DNA of 64,000 nucleotides from Dryas octopetala (taxonomy: Eukaryota > Streptophyta > Magnoliopsida > Rosales > Rosaceae), in assembly GCA_963921425.1 (NCBI GenBank), contig OY992839.1, positions 15,665,409-15,729,408 of the forward strand, in the 5' to 3' direction. Under the pieces are notes generated by a model, which was not told where the DNA came from, searched no databases, and saw only the letters and a list, made by a program, of their open reading frames with translations. The position numbers and the translations under genes were made by a program. Below, in pieces: positions 12,790-23,806 of the stretch (its first letter is position 1; each line of letters opens with the position of its first letter).

Positions 12790-13510
12790 GTGAGTGTGCT
12801 GTCAATAAAGCACTTGTGGGCAGTGTTGGAGAATAAGGAGGTTGTGATTAAGTCTTTGAGCGATGTGGATCCAAATATTAAGCTGAAAGGGATTGGTCTC
12901 TGAAAGGGATACCTCAGAGAGTTCTGATTTGGCATCTTGTGAAGATGCCAATGACCTTCAGTTACAGGCTAATCCTAGTGTTGAAGATGAAGATCTAGTT
13001 AAGCTTACAGAGCAATTACTTGTTCCAAAGAAAAAGTCAAACCATGCAAAGCCTAGGCCTATGGTGGTGAAATTAGATGGAGATCAAGTACCTATTGTAG
13101 CCAGCCCTCATCCAAAGCAAGATTTGCTGTCTGGTACTGTTCGAGATGTTCTCTTAGGCAGTGACAACAAACCCACTTCATCTCAAAGTAAAGTATCTAC
13201 AAAGTCTGATACTAAGAGAAAAGGGAAGGAGAAACTAAATGTTGATTCTACCACCGAATCTAAAGAAAATTTGGGTGGTGTTGAAAAGCAAGACCAAGGA
13301 AACCCAAGTTTACGAAAAAGCAAACACCCTACTCATGGCAAAGGGCGAAGACACAGAAGCCCAGGGAAGAATGAAGATGATAGAGAAGAAAATGGTCAGA
13401 AAGGGAAGCAAAAAAGTAGCCATAGTGGTAGGCACAAAGCTCGACAACGAGCAAAGGTGCCCTTAAGTGTGGTTTCACAAACACCAGTCATTCCAGATTT
13501 TCTTTTATAG
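12790..13510 (+). pseudogene. AP3D: AP-3 complex subunit delta, internally deleted copy
   Basis: Delta-adaptin is the large subunit of the AP-3 coat, which sorts cargo to the vacuole in plants. Two separate parts are visible. Positions 12790-12890 encode a piece of the trunk (TKHLWAVLENKEVV-like, with I for T, then SLSDVDPN). 12900-13510 encode the hydrophilic C-terminal tail, with SERDTSESSDLASCEDAND, a lysine-rich KGKEKLN segment and the family's C-terminal signature VIPDFLL followed by TAG. The whole middle of the protein is missing and the two parts are in different frames at the joint near 12890. The tail itself is open for about 200 codons. The full-length protein is over 850 residues, so this is a fragment. 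Copy 3 (43441-44477) shows more of the middle. Confidence 0.85.
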
Positions 13511-13597
13511 TGTTAGAAGGTTTGGATTTGTTTATTCGTCATCATCTGTTACAAAACTTGCTAGGCGCAGTGCCTTGTATACATTTTGACTGCTAAG

Positions 13598-14645
13598 TGT
13601 TGATGCAAATTTCCGTAACAGAGATGTAGCAACTTAGAGAGGATGATCTGGCTGATCAGAAGCCCTGCTGGATGGTGAAGTGGATGTTGACTTAAGATTT
13701 TTCTGTACAAACACAAGATCAAAGAAGAAGGACCGGTATGGTACCAGCCAAATACACTCCGATGATGAAATCAGTGATGTGTACTTGGAGGTGTTTGTGT
13801 AAGAACAAAGAAGAACAGGTGATGAACTTGGGAGAATGAGGAAGAATAAGGTAAGATCTTCTGGGTTTATTCACAGCAAGTGGAGTATATTTTAATAGGC
13901 GTTTTTGTGAGTGGAGTTATGTGTGTAGATCCCTTCTTTTTGTGCATATAAGTCAGTTTATATAGGCCAAGGAAGTTGTGAAGGGTAAGTTACCTGCATA
14001 AGGGTGAATGGTTGAAAGGAGGCCACGCGTTCGGCTATGAATAGTAGCATGCACAGCTACCCACCTCCTTTACATTCAATGCTGCATTCAATGCAAGGAT
14101 GACAGATCAAGTGGGATGCCCTAATAGTCATGATTGTGAGCTGGAATGTCCCATATGTCAGAGAGCCATGCCAGAGATATTCGGGTAAGGCGGTTTGTCC
14201 TGACTCCGACCTTCTAGAGTGGAGGTGGGATCCGAGCTGAGCCGATCACAGATATATATACGCAGGTATGAAGCATATCCGCGTTGGGATCGGACACGCC
14301 TGAACTGGTCCAGATAGGTTCGAAATATGAAGTGACAGTCGTCGCTCGACGGTAGTCCGTTGTCTGGGAAAATGATCACCGAGAGCCGAGCCGAACTGAA
14401 CTGGGATAACCAAGAAAAGATGAACACTCAATTTCTTAGAAAATCCTCAGGTCGGGTCGGATCAAATGTGGAGGATCCGCCGAGATGGGCCGATCCGAAC
14501 TGGTACTGAAAATGATGCCGAGCTGATATAGTGACATGGAGGTCTGAGTTTGACCGTTGAAAAGTCAAAGCCTGAAGTTGGATTTGAATGGCCGCGTGTC
14601 AATCCATGATTGGTTGTTAAATCCATGTGGATTTATACACAAACA
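13598..14645 (+). mobile_element. Solo LTR, 1,048 bp, with target duplication
   Basis: It starts TGTTGATGC and ends ACACAAACA (TG...CA) and is flanked on both sides by CTAAG (13593-13597 and 14646-14650). The uninterrupted site survives in the paralogous block at about 44558-44566, where GACTGCTAAG runs straight into CTTAGTTC. A TATA-like region (GCATATAAG, near 13937) supports the plus orientation. There is no internal domain, so it is a recombined solo LTR. It interrupts the 3' flank of the AP-3 delta pseudogene. Confidence 0.92.
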
Positions 14646-15070
14646 CTAAGCTTAGTTCTTTCTGTAGATTTTATACATTTTGTTCTGTTCTTTTTCATTA
14701 TGGTTTGTGGCTACAAAAACAAAGCGAGAAATTGAAGTTATAAAATTGCCAAGGTTTGAGGTTGTCTATGAAAGTGTTCCTCCCATTATTTAAGTACTCA
14801 ATTCTTGAATTTCTTTCTAATTATGTTTTGAGTATTAAGCAATTTGAGATTGAAGGTATGATTTATGAGTTATAAATCTGGGTCTTTACTATGGTATTTG
14901 TAGCTGAATGAGAATGAACTTTTAACTCGTCTTCATGTTGTGCCTCTGCTAAACCGACACTAACTCCTAAGCCCCATATGGTGTTTCATCTTGCTGGCTT
15001 TCAATATTCTCCAACATCTATTTGCTTCTCTCTCTGTCTAACAAGATGAAGTTTTCTCTGGTTCGGAATT
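14646..15070. repeat. 3' flank of AP-3 delta copy 2, duplicated at 44562-44949
   Basis: Continues the non-coding DNA downstream of the pseudogene after the solo LTR. It matches 44562-44949 up to CTCTCTCTGT, where the two loci diverge. No gene is seen. Confidence 0.75.
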
Positions 15071-16049
15071 CAAATACATAAAGAATGCTCCCTGAGTGAA
15101 CACTCTCACATCTCACTCACATCCTGTGTTAACTATGGAGAACAATTCCTAATAAGACCTAACAAGATAGGTTCCCTTTAAAATATTATAGGAAGACATT
15201 ATCGGACAAATGTTCATAATACTAATTTTAATAAATTACTCATAAACTCAGTTTTTGAAAGATTTTTAACTGGAAATCAGCCAAATAAAAATTAAGTTTC
15301 AGCTCAATTTGTCCGTGTATGCGGATGTGGAACAAAAAAAACACACTATCGAGCGCTCGATATGTCACCGAGGGCTTGGTGCATGCAGATGCAGTTGCTT
15401 GTAGATGCATCTTTTTTGCTTTGCAGATGCATTTTTTTGCTTGCAACACCCACTGGGCGCTCAGTGGACAATTTGAGTTTCTATTTAAGTTTTGGACTGG
15501 CTAAAGTTTGGTTTAACTTTCTTTCTAATTTTGGACTTCTAATTAAAGGACCCCTGTTAATTTACCTCCTATACCACCTCTTATTTCTCCATATTTTTTG
15601 GATTACATGGGTTGCTAAAGTCCCAACAAAAAATTTTTAACAAAAAAAAAGTCCCAACAAAAAGTACTAACCTGGGTCGGCCCACTGCTTCTAGCCCACA
15701 AACACACAAGATATGTCCTATGGCCCGCCAAGTTTTTGTATATTCTAAATAAAACTAACCGAAGTACAAAAAAACCATCACTCTTCGAATCCACAAGAAG
15801 TTCTCATACAAAAAGTATTTAACTTTTTCGACAAAAAAAAAAAAATCTTACCTTACTCCTGTTCTTCTGTGTAATTGTGCAAGCCAAGGGTTTGCCTTGG
15901 ACGAGATGATTGCAAAAGATGCAGCCATTGCTTGGGGTTGGGTTATCGAAGCTCTGGCCGGCTTTAAAGAAGTTGGGGTTTTTCTTTTACGTTATGGGTT
16001 TAGGCCGGCCCGTTTATACTAGTATTTTTCAATTTTTTTTATAAAAAAA
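15071..16049. other. Unassigned stretch with no recognised gene
   Basis: AT-rich with A runs (15834-15845) and no counterpart at the second locus, where this stretch is absent. Two overlapping open frames (15319-15640) lack any recognisable domain and their composition follows a T-rich strand. I see nothing here I can name. Confidence 0.5.
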
Positions 16050-16320
16050 TTACTATTAGCCTTATTTCAATTTTTAATTTTGATTTTGGTAGTGAAATTT
16101 GATAGAAAATTGAATGACATAAAAAACTATTGATTTATTAAACAATAATAGAAACTTAAAATAATTAATCGGGCCAGCCCAGCCCGGCACAACCCATTAT
16201 TGGGTTGGCCATGGGCCGGGCTGGGCTTAAGGTTTAAAATAATTGGGCCGGCCCGGCCCGATCCGATTATTAAATGGGTCAGCCCAAGCACGGCACGAAG
16301 CTCGTTGTACACCTCTATAG
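16050..16320 (-). mobile_element. hAT-like terminus, copy A
   Basis: Read on the minus strand it begins TAGAGGTGTACAACGAGC and continues into GGGCCGGGCCGG-type subterminal repeats (16165-16270), a pattern common at the ends of plant hAT (Ac-like) elements. The same sequence opens the copy C block (49126-49437), so the insertion predates that duplication. No opposite end or transposase was identified. Confidence 0.45.
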
Positions 16321-17539
16321 CTGACTAGCTTGTTTCGAGAAAATAGAAAATATTATTACTCTTTTCCCGTGTGCCAGCATTGGCCAGTTTTTCATGTGGC
16401 TGCGTCGTTATTGCTACGCGTGTTCAATAGATTCTCGTAAGTTGTTTTTTAATATTTAATTACTGACTACCGTTGGACGATCATCATGTGGGTGCGGGTC
16501 CCACTGACATGTCTGTAGCCATTGCATGTTCAATCTGTTGATCATCCAAGGTGACAAGACTGTTCGTATATAATACGTATATTTTAAATTATCTATACAT
16601 AATTAAACATAAGTGTTGATCCCACCTATCAGTCTATCACATATGAAAACTTTTTTTAATATATGTATATGACGTATAAAATTTTTTTGTTTATAAATAT
16701 ATACAAAACTATAGGTGTTGATCCCACATTCCCACCTCACATATGTAGAGTTTATTTAATTGTATATGTATTATTTTCATTTTAAATATGTATTATGTTT
16801 TACCCAAAAAAAGTATTATGTTTGTATTATCACATATTGTTTAAATAAATTAAAATTGAAACTAGGAAAAAAATATATATTTTTCATGAAATTTTCACCT
16901 TACTTGTAGAGTAATTATTTCATATTATTCATATACATATATCTGTTACTAATTTCGACCCTTTTACCTCTTTCTAAAATTGACTGCCACATGGCTAAAT
17001 AAGATGGTCGAGAATCGAGAGTCGAGACTGCTATTATAGCGATTTTGGGTGGAAACAAACTTTGTGAGTTGTAACAACATGTTATAGCTAGATATGTGCT
17101 CTATGTGGACCACATCAACGACTTCTTTTATGATTGAACTAACATAAGGCAAAATGAAATATGAGGCATGTATTTACAAGTGTCAACTTGAAAAATGAAG
17201 AACAATTGAGGTATTTAAACTTAATTTAGCCAACATTATTTTATTTTTCCATCAAACCTTTTTTCATATATTGAACAATAAAAATATGTTTGTTTTTTAA
17301 TAATTGATTTTTTTCAAAGCAGGCCAACTATTTTAACTATAGAACCCGGACAGACCAACCTAATGAGACTAAACCAGTCCAGGCCCAATGAAATCCTAAA
17401 GATAAAGCGAATCCTTAATTCCTTATATATAATTTCCTCCAGTCAAAACATTGTCAGGCACTTAAAAACTTAAGAATACGGATGTGCAGAAAAAAGCTTC
17501 TCTCATATCTAACTCTCTCAGATCTAGATCTAAGCCTAG

Positions 17540-18471
17540 TGTCACGGGGCGACACTAAGGCCCAGCGGAAGCATCGAATATTACACCATTTTCGTCGTCT
17601 CGTGCGGCACCAGGATCCATTAAAATCCTGGTCAGCCTGTTTCACCCATGTATAACACATGATTGTGTCCAATGACAGAAGATACAGAAGACATCCAACA
17701 CGTATCCTTAACAAGTCTCGCTATAGACTCGTGTCATGTGTTGGTGACGAGACATGGTCTGCCACACCAATATCCAACCAGCATCCGTACCCTTTAGGGA
17801 CAATCCCTTATTAGCATATATAACCCACGAGGTATTGAGGGTAAGGTTTACCCATAATCCTATTCTTCAGCTAGTCTTGCACGTTGCCAGACATGCATGC
17901 CAACCAAAAGCAACACATATAACATCGAATGTCCATACATCAAATTTTCATTGCAGTGCAGGGTCACCCAACCTGCACTTGTCGACATCCATGCATTTTC
18001 TTGAGCAAGGCCGAACCCAAGCCAAGCTCCAACGTGGTCAGGGCTCGCCACGACACTCCAGGATGATGGCATGATCCGCCCAAATGATATACCGAGTCAC
18101 AATGGCGGATACATACCACAACATTGGCCGCTATATGGGAACCGCAATACTGGTGCCCCTTACTACAAGTACTGTCTGCAAGACCTCCTGTCCTACAGAG
18201 ATACTAATTGTCCTTATGACAATCTAGTGTTCGGCACACTCATGATATCGCACATTGCCACACGTTACCAAGAGAGGGACTCGCTTAATGCCCAACATCA
18301 TAACGGCACTCGGGGTGGTGGAGAGTCATACACCAAATGTCACTCCCTTATATAGCATTCTGAGCCATCTTCTATCTGGCAGGATGGAACATCAATATGC
18401 GCGATGAGTTATAATGGATATTCCCTCCATATTTCTCCCATGGACGCGTTACGAGAAATCCGTCAGTGACA
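17540..18471 (-). repeat. 3' LTR of the reversed element
   Basis: Starts TGTCACGGGGCGAC and ends GTCAGTGACA on the plus strand. It aligns along its full length with 20311-21242. Confidence 0.9.
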
Positions 18472-18640
18472 TTCTCCCACACCAAATCTGTCATTGTTCT
18501 CATTGACAAAGAGTAGAGGATCCTGTCCATGACATTCTCCCACACTAAATCTCTCAATGTCGACATTGACGAAGAGTAGAGGATTCTGTCCATGACATTA
18601 TCCCACATCAAATCTCTCGATGTCCTCATCGACACGCCAA
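18468..18640. repeat. 63-bp tandem repeat beside the 3' LTR
   Basis: Units begin at 18468, 18531 and 18594 with GACATTCTCCCAC or GACATTATCCCAC, followed by AAATCT(G/C)TC and GAAGAGTAGAGGA-like segments. On the element's own strand this repeats the polypurine tract next to the LTR three times. Confidence 0.85.
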
Positions 18641-20296
18641 GTTGCAACAACCCCCGAATACACTCTTCTACCTGCAAGTGTAATTTTACTGGTCCGTCCC
18701 CACAAGAAACTCCAAGATATCCACACGAAACTTCCTTTCTACAAATAGTCGGCCTTCTTATGCCACACCGATCATGACTAGTTCATCCTCGACTATCGCA
18801 GAAGCTACCCGACGTGACGACCTTGATGCCATGCACATGGCATGCTCCCCCAGAAGTCACAATGTCGTGGAATTTCAATGCTCCTGAAACTCCTCCTCGA
18901 ACCAACCAGGCATTAGTCCAACACAAATGCTAACACTATCACTGTCCTACCAACTCGGCACTGCATTTCGATCAAGGAGTAAACATGTTTCGACTTCGTC
19001 CCAGCTTTTAGTCCACAACTGCTGCATATCAACCTGACACGTCCAAAGGCTCATCCTAGCTCAAGGAGCTATCCCATCTCCAAAACTTTAACCAACACGA
19101 GTCTTTGCCATAACCTAGGCGCTTGCCCAAAGTGTTGCCTACCTAGAATCCAACTCAGACTGCACCAATTTCCTCAAAGTCCCAACCGATCACACAACTT
19201 CAATTCCTTAGTTGTTATCGGGTCCCTGCTTTCCCTCGGCCTATTGCTCCGCGGGACACTCACTAACACGTGAACACCAACTTAGTATGGGTGCTTAGCA
19301 CATACGGACAATAGACTTAGGTCGTCTTCACCATACCACTCGGCACTGGCTCGGATCCTAAACGTATTTCAAGTATCCTTCCCCATCTGGACACGTTACC
19401 TGCATCCCAAGTTTCTTCACCCCTTGGGTCCACCAATTGCATATATAAATGTGGAGCGAACATATCATTAACATCATAAGTACCCCATTACTTTCAACCT
19501 GAATAAACCATCAACCTAGCTTACTGGCAACCTCTTGTCTGGCTGGCGTGGTCTACAAAGTACTCGACTATTTTTTAGAGCAACCATCGTCATGACTTAT
19601 GCATTCTCTTGATGCTAAGTGCCCATGGCATGCGCCCCATGGAGTCTGCACTGACATGGTCCCATAAGCTCTCGCAACTCCTCACTGCACCAAGTAGAAA
19701 CACTAGTCCGACTGAAGGGCCAACAAATAACCACCAACTCTAATATTGTTTGTCATTCCATGAACGCATGCAATACACTGCATACCTATTAAGACTCAGT
19801 TTGGAACCACATTTTTCCTCCCACGTGAGATCACCATCTTGTCCCACATGAGTATCCGTTGCAAATCGAACCCCTGCCTACCCATCAACCATTAGGCGCT
19901 CGGCGTACTCCGAGTGAGATCACCTCATCTCACGTGAAAATACAGCTATAGGGCCAATGAGAATAACTTCGCCCGACAAACATACCATCCATCTTACCCA
20001 CTGAGGAGTTAACCTGCTTCAAAGTTAAATGCAATAAACCAAAGACGCTCCATGTGTACCTTCTTTTGCCCAAATGTGGGTGGGTTATCCAACTCCATAG
20101 GACTTCCATCCCAAATCCACATGTTTTCCCGCTCTGATGGTTATACTCCCAACATCGCGGGAATTCCAATTCTATTTCCATTTCTGATTCAACAAATGGT
20201 TGTACCATTACACCGAGAGATCAGTTATGATCGTATGAAAACAATTGCGGAGTTCTTTCACCCCAAAAACCAGAATTTCCCCAAAGTGATCGTTTT

Positions 20297-20308
20297 GCTC
20301 TGATACCA
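20297..20308 (-). promoter_or_regulatory. Primer-binding site complementary to tRNA-iMet
   Basis: The minus-strand sequence TGGTATCAGAGC is the standard plant primer site matching the 3' end of initiator tRNA-Met. It lies two bases from the LTR that starts at 20311, which fixes the element's orientation. Confidence 0.9.
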
Positions 20309-20310
20309 TT

Positions 20311-21242
20311 TGTCACAGGGTGACATTAAGGCCCATCGAAAGCATCGAATATTACACCATTTTCGTCGTCCCGTGCGGCACCAGGATCCATTCAAATCCT
20401 GGTCAGCCTGTTTCACCCATGTATAACACATGATTGTGTCCAATGACAGAAGATACGAAAGACATCCAACACGCATCCTTAACAAGTCCCACCACATACC
20501 CGTGTCATGTGTTGATGACGAGACATAGTCTGCCACAGCAATATCTAACTAGCATCCGTACCCTGTAGGGACAATCCCTTATTAGCATATATAACCCACA
20601 AGGTACTGAGGGTAAGGTTTACCCACAATCCTATTCTTCAGCTAGTCTTGCACGCTGCCAGACATGCATGCCATCCAAGAACAACACATATAACATCGAA
20701 TGTCCATACATCAAACCTTCATTGCAGTGCAGGGTCACCCAACTTGCACTTGTCGACATCCATGCATTTTCTTGAGCAAGGCCGAACCCAAGCCATGCTC
20801 CAATGTGGTCAGGGCTTGCCACGACACTCCAGGATGATGGCATGATCCGCCCAAACGATATACCGAGTCATAATGACGGATACATACCACAACCTCGGCC
20901 CCTATATAGGAGCCGCAATACTGGTGCCCTTTACTACCAGTACTGTCTGCAAGACCTCATGTCCTACAGAGACACTAATTGTCCTTATGACAATCTAGTG
21001 TCCGGCACACATATGATATCGCACGTTGCTACACGTTACCAAAAGAGGGACTCGCTTAATGCCCAATATCATAACGGCACTCGGGGTGGTGGAGAGTCAT
21101 ACACCAAATGTCACTCCCCTATATAGCATTCTGATCCATCTTTCATCTGGCATGATGGAACATCAATATGCGCGAGGAGTCATAATGGATATTCCCTCCA
21201 TATTTCTCCAATGGACGCGCTACGAGAAGTCCGTCCGTGACA
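20311..21242 (-). repeat. 5' LTR of the reversed element
   Basis: Starts TGTCACAGGGTGAC and ends GTCCGTGACA on the plus strand. Same length as its partner, with scattered substitutions showing that the insertion is not very recent. Confidence 0.9.
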
Positions 21243-21262
21243 ATATGAAGGGTTATCAATTT

Positions 21263-21425
21263 ATCACATCTGAAAGAAAAGTCTCAACCTTGGAGGCTTT
21301 GGAGGGATATCGGATTTGAAAGTAAAGCTTCGACCTTGGAGGTTTGGGAGGGATATCCGATCTCAAAACAAAGCTTCGACCTTGGAGGCTTATTCGATCT
21401 GAAAGCAAAGCCTCGACCTTGGAGG
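21263..21425. repeat. About 46-bp repeat upstream of repeat-exon gene, copy A
   Basis: Four imperfect units share ATCTGAAAG(A/T/C)AAAG, then TTCGACCTTGGAGG and GGAGGGATATC. The same array lies upstream of copies B (about 45788-45930) and C (about 51160-51300). It sits between the distal TATA-like region and the proximal promoter, so it may be a regulatory or leader repeat. No function is shown. Confidence 0.75.
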
Positions 21426-21895
21426 GAAGGTGCGAGTTAGAATCCGAAGAGGAAATCGTGAGGGTATATTCGTTCTTATTATCGACGGTGATGGCGCTCC
21501 ACTACACAGGAGGCCCCGCCGGCCTCAGTAATATTTGGTTCTGGCCTTCCATTGACCATGGCAAGAGAAGAAGAAAGGAGAGACAGAGGTTTGATGAATA
21601 ATTTGCAACAGTGAAATCGCTCCACTATTTGGAGGCCCCACCGGCCACGGTGATAGCGATCTTAGTTCGAGATCTGAGTTTACAGTCCAGTTCAGCAATC
21701 TTTTGGGCTATTTTTTTTTGTCAGGTAAAACTCAACTCACACTTTTGGCCCAATATTTTTTTGTTCAAATCTATCGGCCCAAACTTGAGCCTAACTATAA
21801 ATCACCAAAGCCCAACTCACTCTCGGCCCAATTTTTTTTGTTCAAATCTTTCGGCCGAAACTTGAGCCTAACAATAAATCACCAAACATCTCCCC

Positions 21896-21904
21896 TTATA
21901 TAAA
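21896..21904 (+). promoter_or_regulatory. TATA box of repeat-exon gene, copy A
   Basis: TTATATAAA lies 84 bp upstream of the ATG at 21988, followed by a C/T-rich leader. The same element is kept at 46317-46324 (copy B) and 51678-51685 (copy C). Confidence 0.6.
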
Positions 21905-21987
21905 CCCTACTGTTCTCGACTGTTCTCCAGCCGCTTTTAACCTAATTTTCTCAAATCCAGAGAAACCCTAATTTCATCTTTCTAGCT

Positions 21988-23806
21988 ATGAAGAACGATC
22001 CAAAAGATGTGTCAGATGCTGTCGACCCTAGGTTTTTGATCGCCCTTGGTATGGCCATTCTTCAATTTGGATACCAATCTCTGTCCGCCGGACTTCCGTT
22101 GCCGCCTGTTCCTGTGCACGGAATGCCGGTTCTTGTTGTTCGGTCCGTTGATTTCTCTGTTGGTCGTCCTTTGCGAGTAAGCCCTTCTAATGAGCCCCAT
22201 GTTCTTGAGGTTTTTAGTTCTCTTTTTTTCTGTCGTTTTACCAATTGCAGTTGAAGATTTGATCAAAACATGTATCTTAGTACCAATTGCATATTAGGTT
22301 ATTTCTATCACTTGATCTTGGCATCATGCACTATGTGATAGAGGAGATACCAACTATCATCCTAGGATAGGGTAGTTTGTTCAAAGCTGTCTCTTATCTA
22401 ATCTATGTTCATTTTGATTTTGAACCAAAATATTTCATACAAAAGGTTCATGTGTGCTGGTTTATATTGTATTGTATGCTGGTTTATATTGCAGTCATGT
22501 GGTTCTGGTGCTGATGGCTCTTTTAGCCTGGCTACACCTGCTATTGAGCCAGTTACTGTTCGTCCTCCAGTGCATGTGCTTGATTCCGATTCTGCTACTA
22601 CTGATGTTGTATCAGGTAGATTGATAACGTTGGTTTTTCTGTAGTTAGATTAGATAGACATGCATGGTTGCTGTTGCTAATTCGCATGTGCTTGATTCCA
22701 ATGTTGATGCTGTTGGAACAAGTGGCCATTCTGATATGCTCGCTGAGCCAATTACTGTTAACACTTCAGATTCTGTTGTTCGTTCTCCAGTGCCTGTGAT
22801 TGTTTCCGTTTTTGCTTCTGTATCAGGTAGATGAGTAGCATTAGGTTTTCAAGGCATGCATGGTTTATGTTGCTAATTCGCATGCTTCTGATTCCAATGT
22901 TGATATTGTTGGAACAGGTGGCCATTCAAATGTGCTCACTGTTGACGCTTCAGATTCTGCTGTTCATCCTCCAGTGCCTGTAATTGTTTCTGTTTATGCT
23001 GCTGCTGTTGTTCGTCCTCCAATAGGCCCACAATTTAGTAAGGCATCATCTAGCTTTGGACGTGCTACACTCTCCGCTGTGAGCAGTCACAATATTTGGT
23101 CACCACAAACGGCAGACCGTCTTTAACAAGCAGAAGATGATTTTTCTGTCGGTGGTGGTGTACCAGCTGGTTTTCCCCCTCTGCTCACTGTTGGCGCTTC
23201 AGATTCTGCTGTTCGTCCTCCAGTGCCTGTGATTGTTTCCGTTTCTGCTGTTGCTGCTATTTGTCCTCCAGTAGGCCCACAATTTAGTGAGACATCATCT
23301 AGCTTTGGACGTGCTACACCCTCCGCTGTGAGCAGTCACAATATTTGGTCACCATAATCAGCAGACCGTCTTCAACAAGCGGAAGATGATTTTTTTGTTG
23401 GTGGTGGTGTACCAGTTGGTCCTCCCCCTCTGCTCACTGTTAACGCTTCAAATTTTGCTGTTCATCCTCCAGTGTCTGTGATTGTTTCCGTTTCTGCTGC
23501 TGCTGTTGCTGTTCGTCCTCCAATAGGCCCACAATTTAGTGAGGCATCATCTAACGTGCTACACCCTCCGCTGTGAGCAGTCACAATATTTGGTTACCAC
23601 AAACGGTAGACCGTCTTCAATAAGCGGAAGATGATTTTTCGGTCTGTGGTGGTCTACCAGCTCGTCGGCCAGACAAAAGTGACTCAGAAGGGGTCCAACA
23701 TGAGGAGGAAGGGGTCCAATCTCTTCAGAAGTTTATTGATGAGCCCGACAATGGTGGCAGTTCGGATGAGCACAACAGTGGTGGAAGCTCTGTTGAGAGC
23801 AATTGA
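21988..23806 (+). pseudogene. Repeat-exon gene family, copy A (degenerate)
   Basis: I do not recognise the family. Exon 1 (21988-22176, donor GTAAGC) starts MKNDPKDVSDAVDPRF and has a hydrophobic stretch. Exon 2 (22495-22615) encodes a Gly/Ser/Pro/Val-rich segment. A large exon then carries about 80-residue repeats, each with a PVPVIVSVSA-like Val/Ser run, GPQFSEASS, SSHNIWSPQ and EDDFSVGGG. The 3' end keeps an open acidic tail (QSLQKFIDEPDNGGSS to VESN, TGA 23804-23806). Breaks: stop at 23124, stop near 23356, a deletion frameshift near 23553 and a stop near 23620; the exon 3 acceptor also looks changed. This copy alone keeps the start ATG. Protein class unknown; the Ser/Val/Pro repeats suggest a low-complexity protein. 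Confidence 0.6.

Larger units (their letters stand above)
17540..21242 (-). mobile_element. Non-autonomous LTR retrotransposon, reverse orientation
   Basis: Two direct LTRs of equal length (932 bp) bound an 1,839-bp interior. Next to the right LTR lies GCTCTGATACCA (20297-20308), the complement of a tRNA-iMet primer site, so the element reads on the minus strand and the right LTR is its 5' LTR. A purine-rich GGTGTGGGAGAA tract abuts the other LTR on that strand. The interior has no gag-pol; the largest frame (92 codons, 19930-20208, minus) has no recognised domain. The five bases outside the LTRs differ (CCTAG against ATATG), so there is no target duplication. Copies B and C lack the insertion. 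Confidence 0.88.

Noticed and set aside
13239..13466. Frame overlapping the AP-3 delta tail
   Set aside because: It is a second frame of the AP-3 delta tail; the same shadow appears in copy 3.
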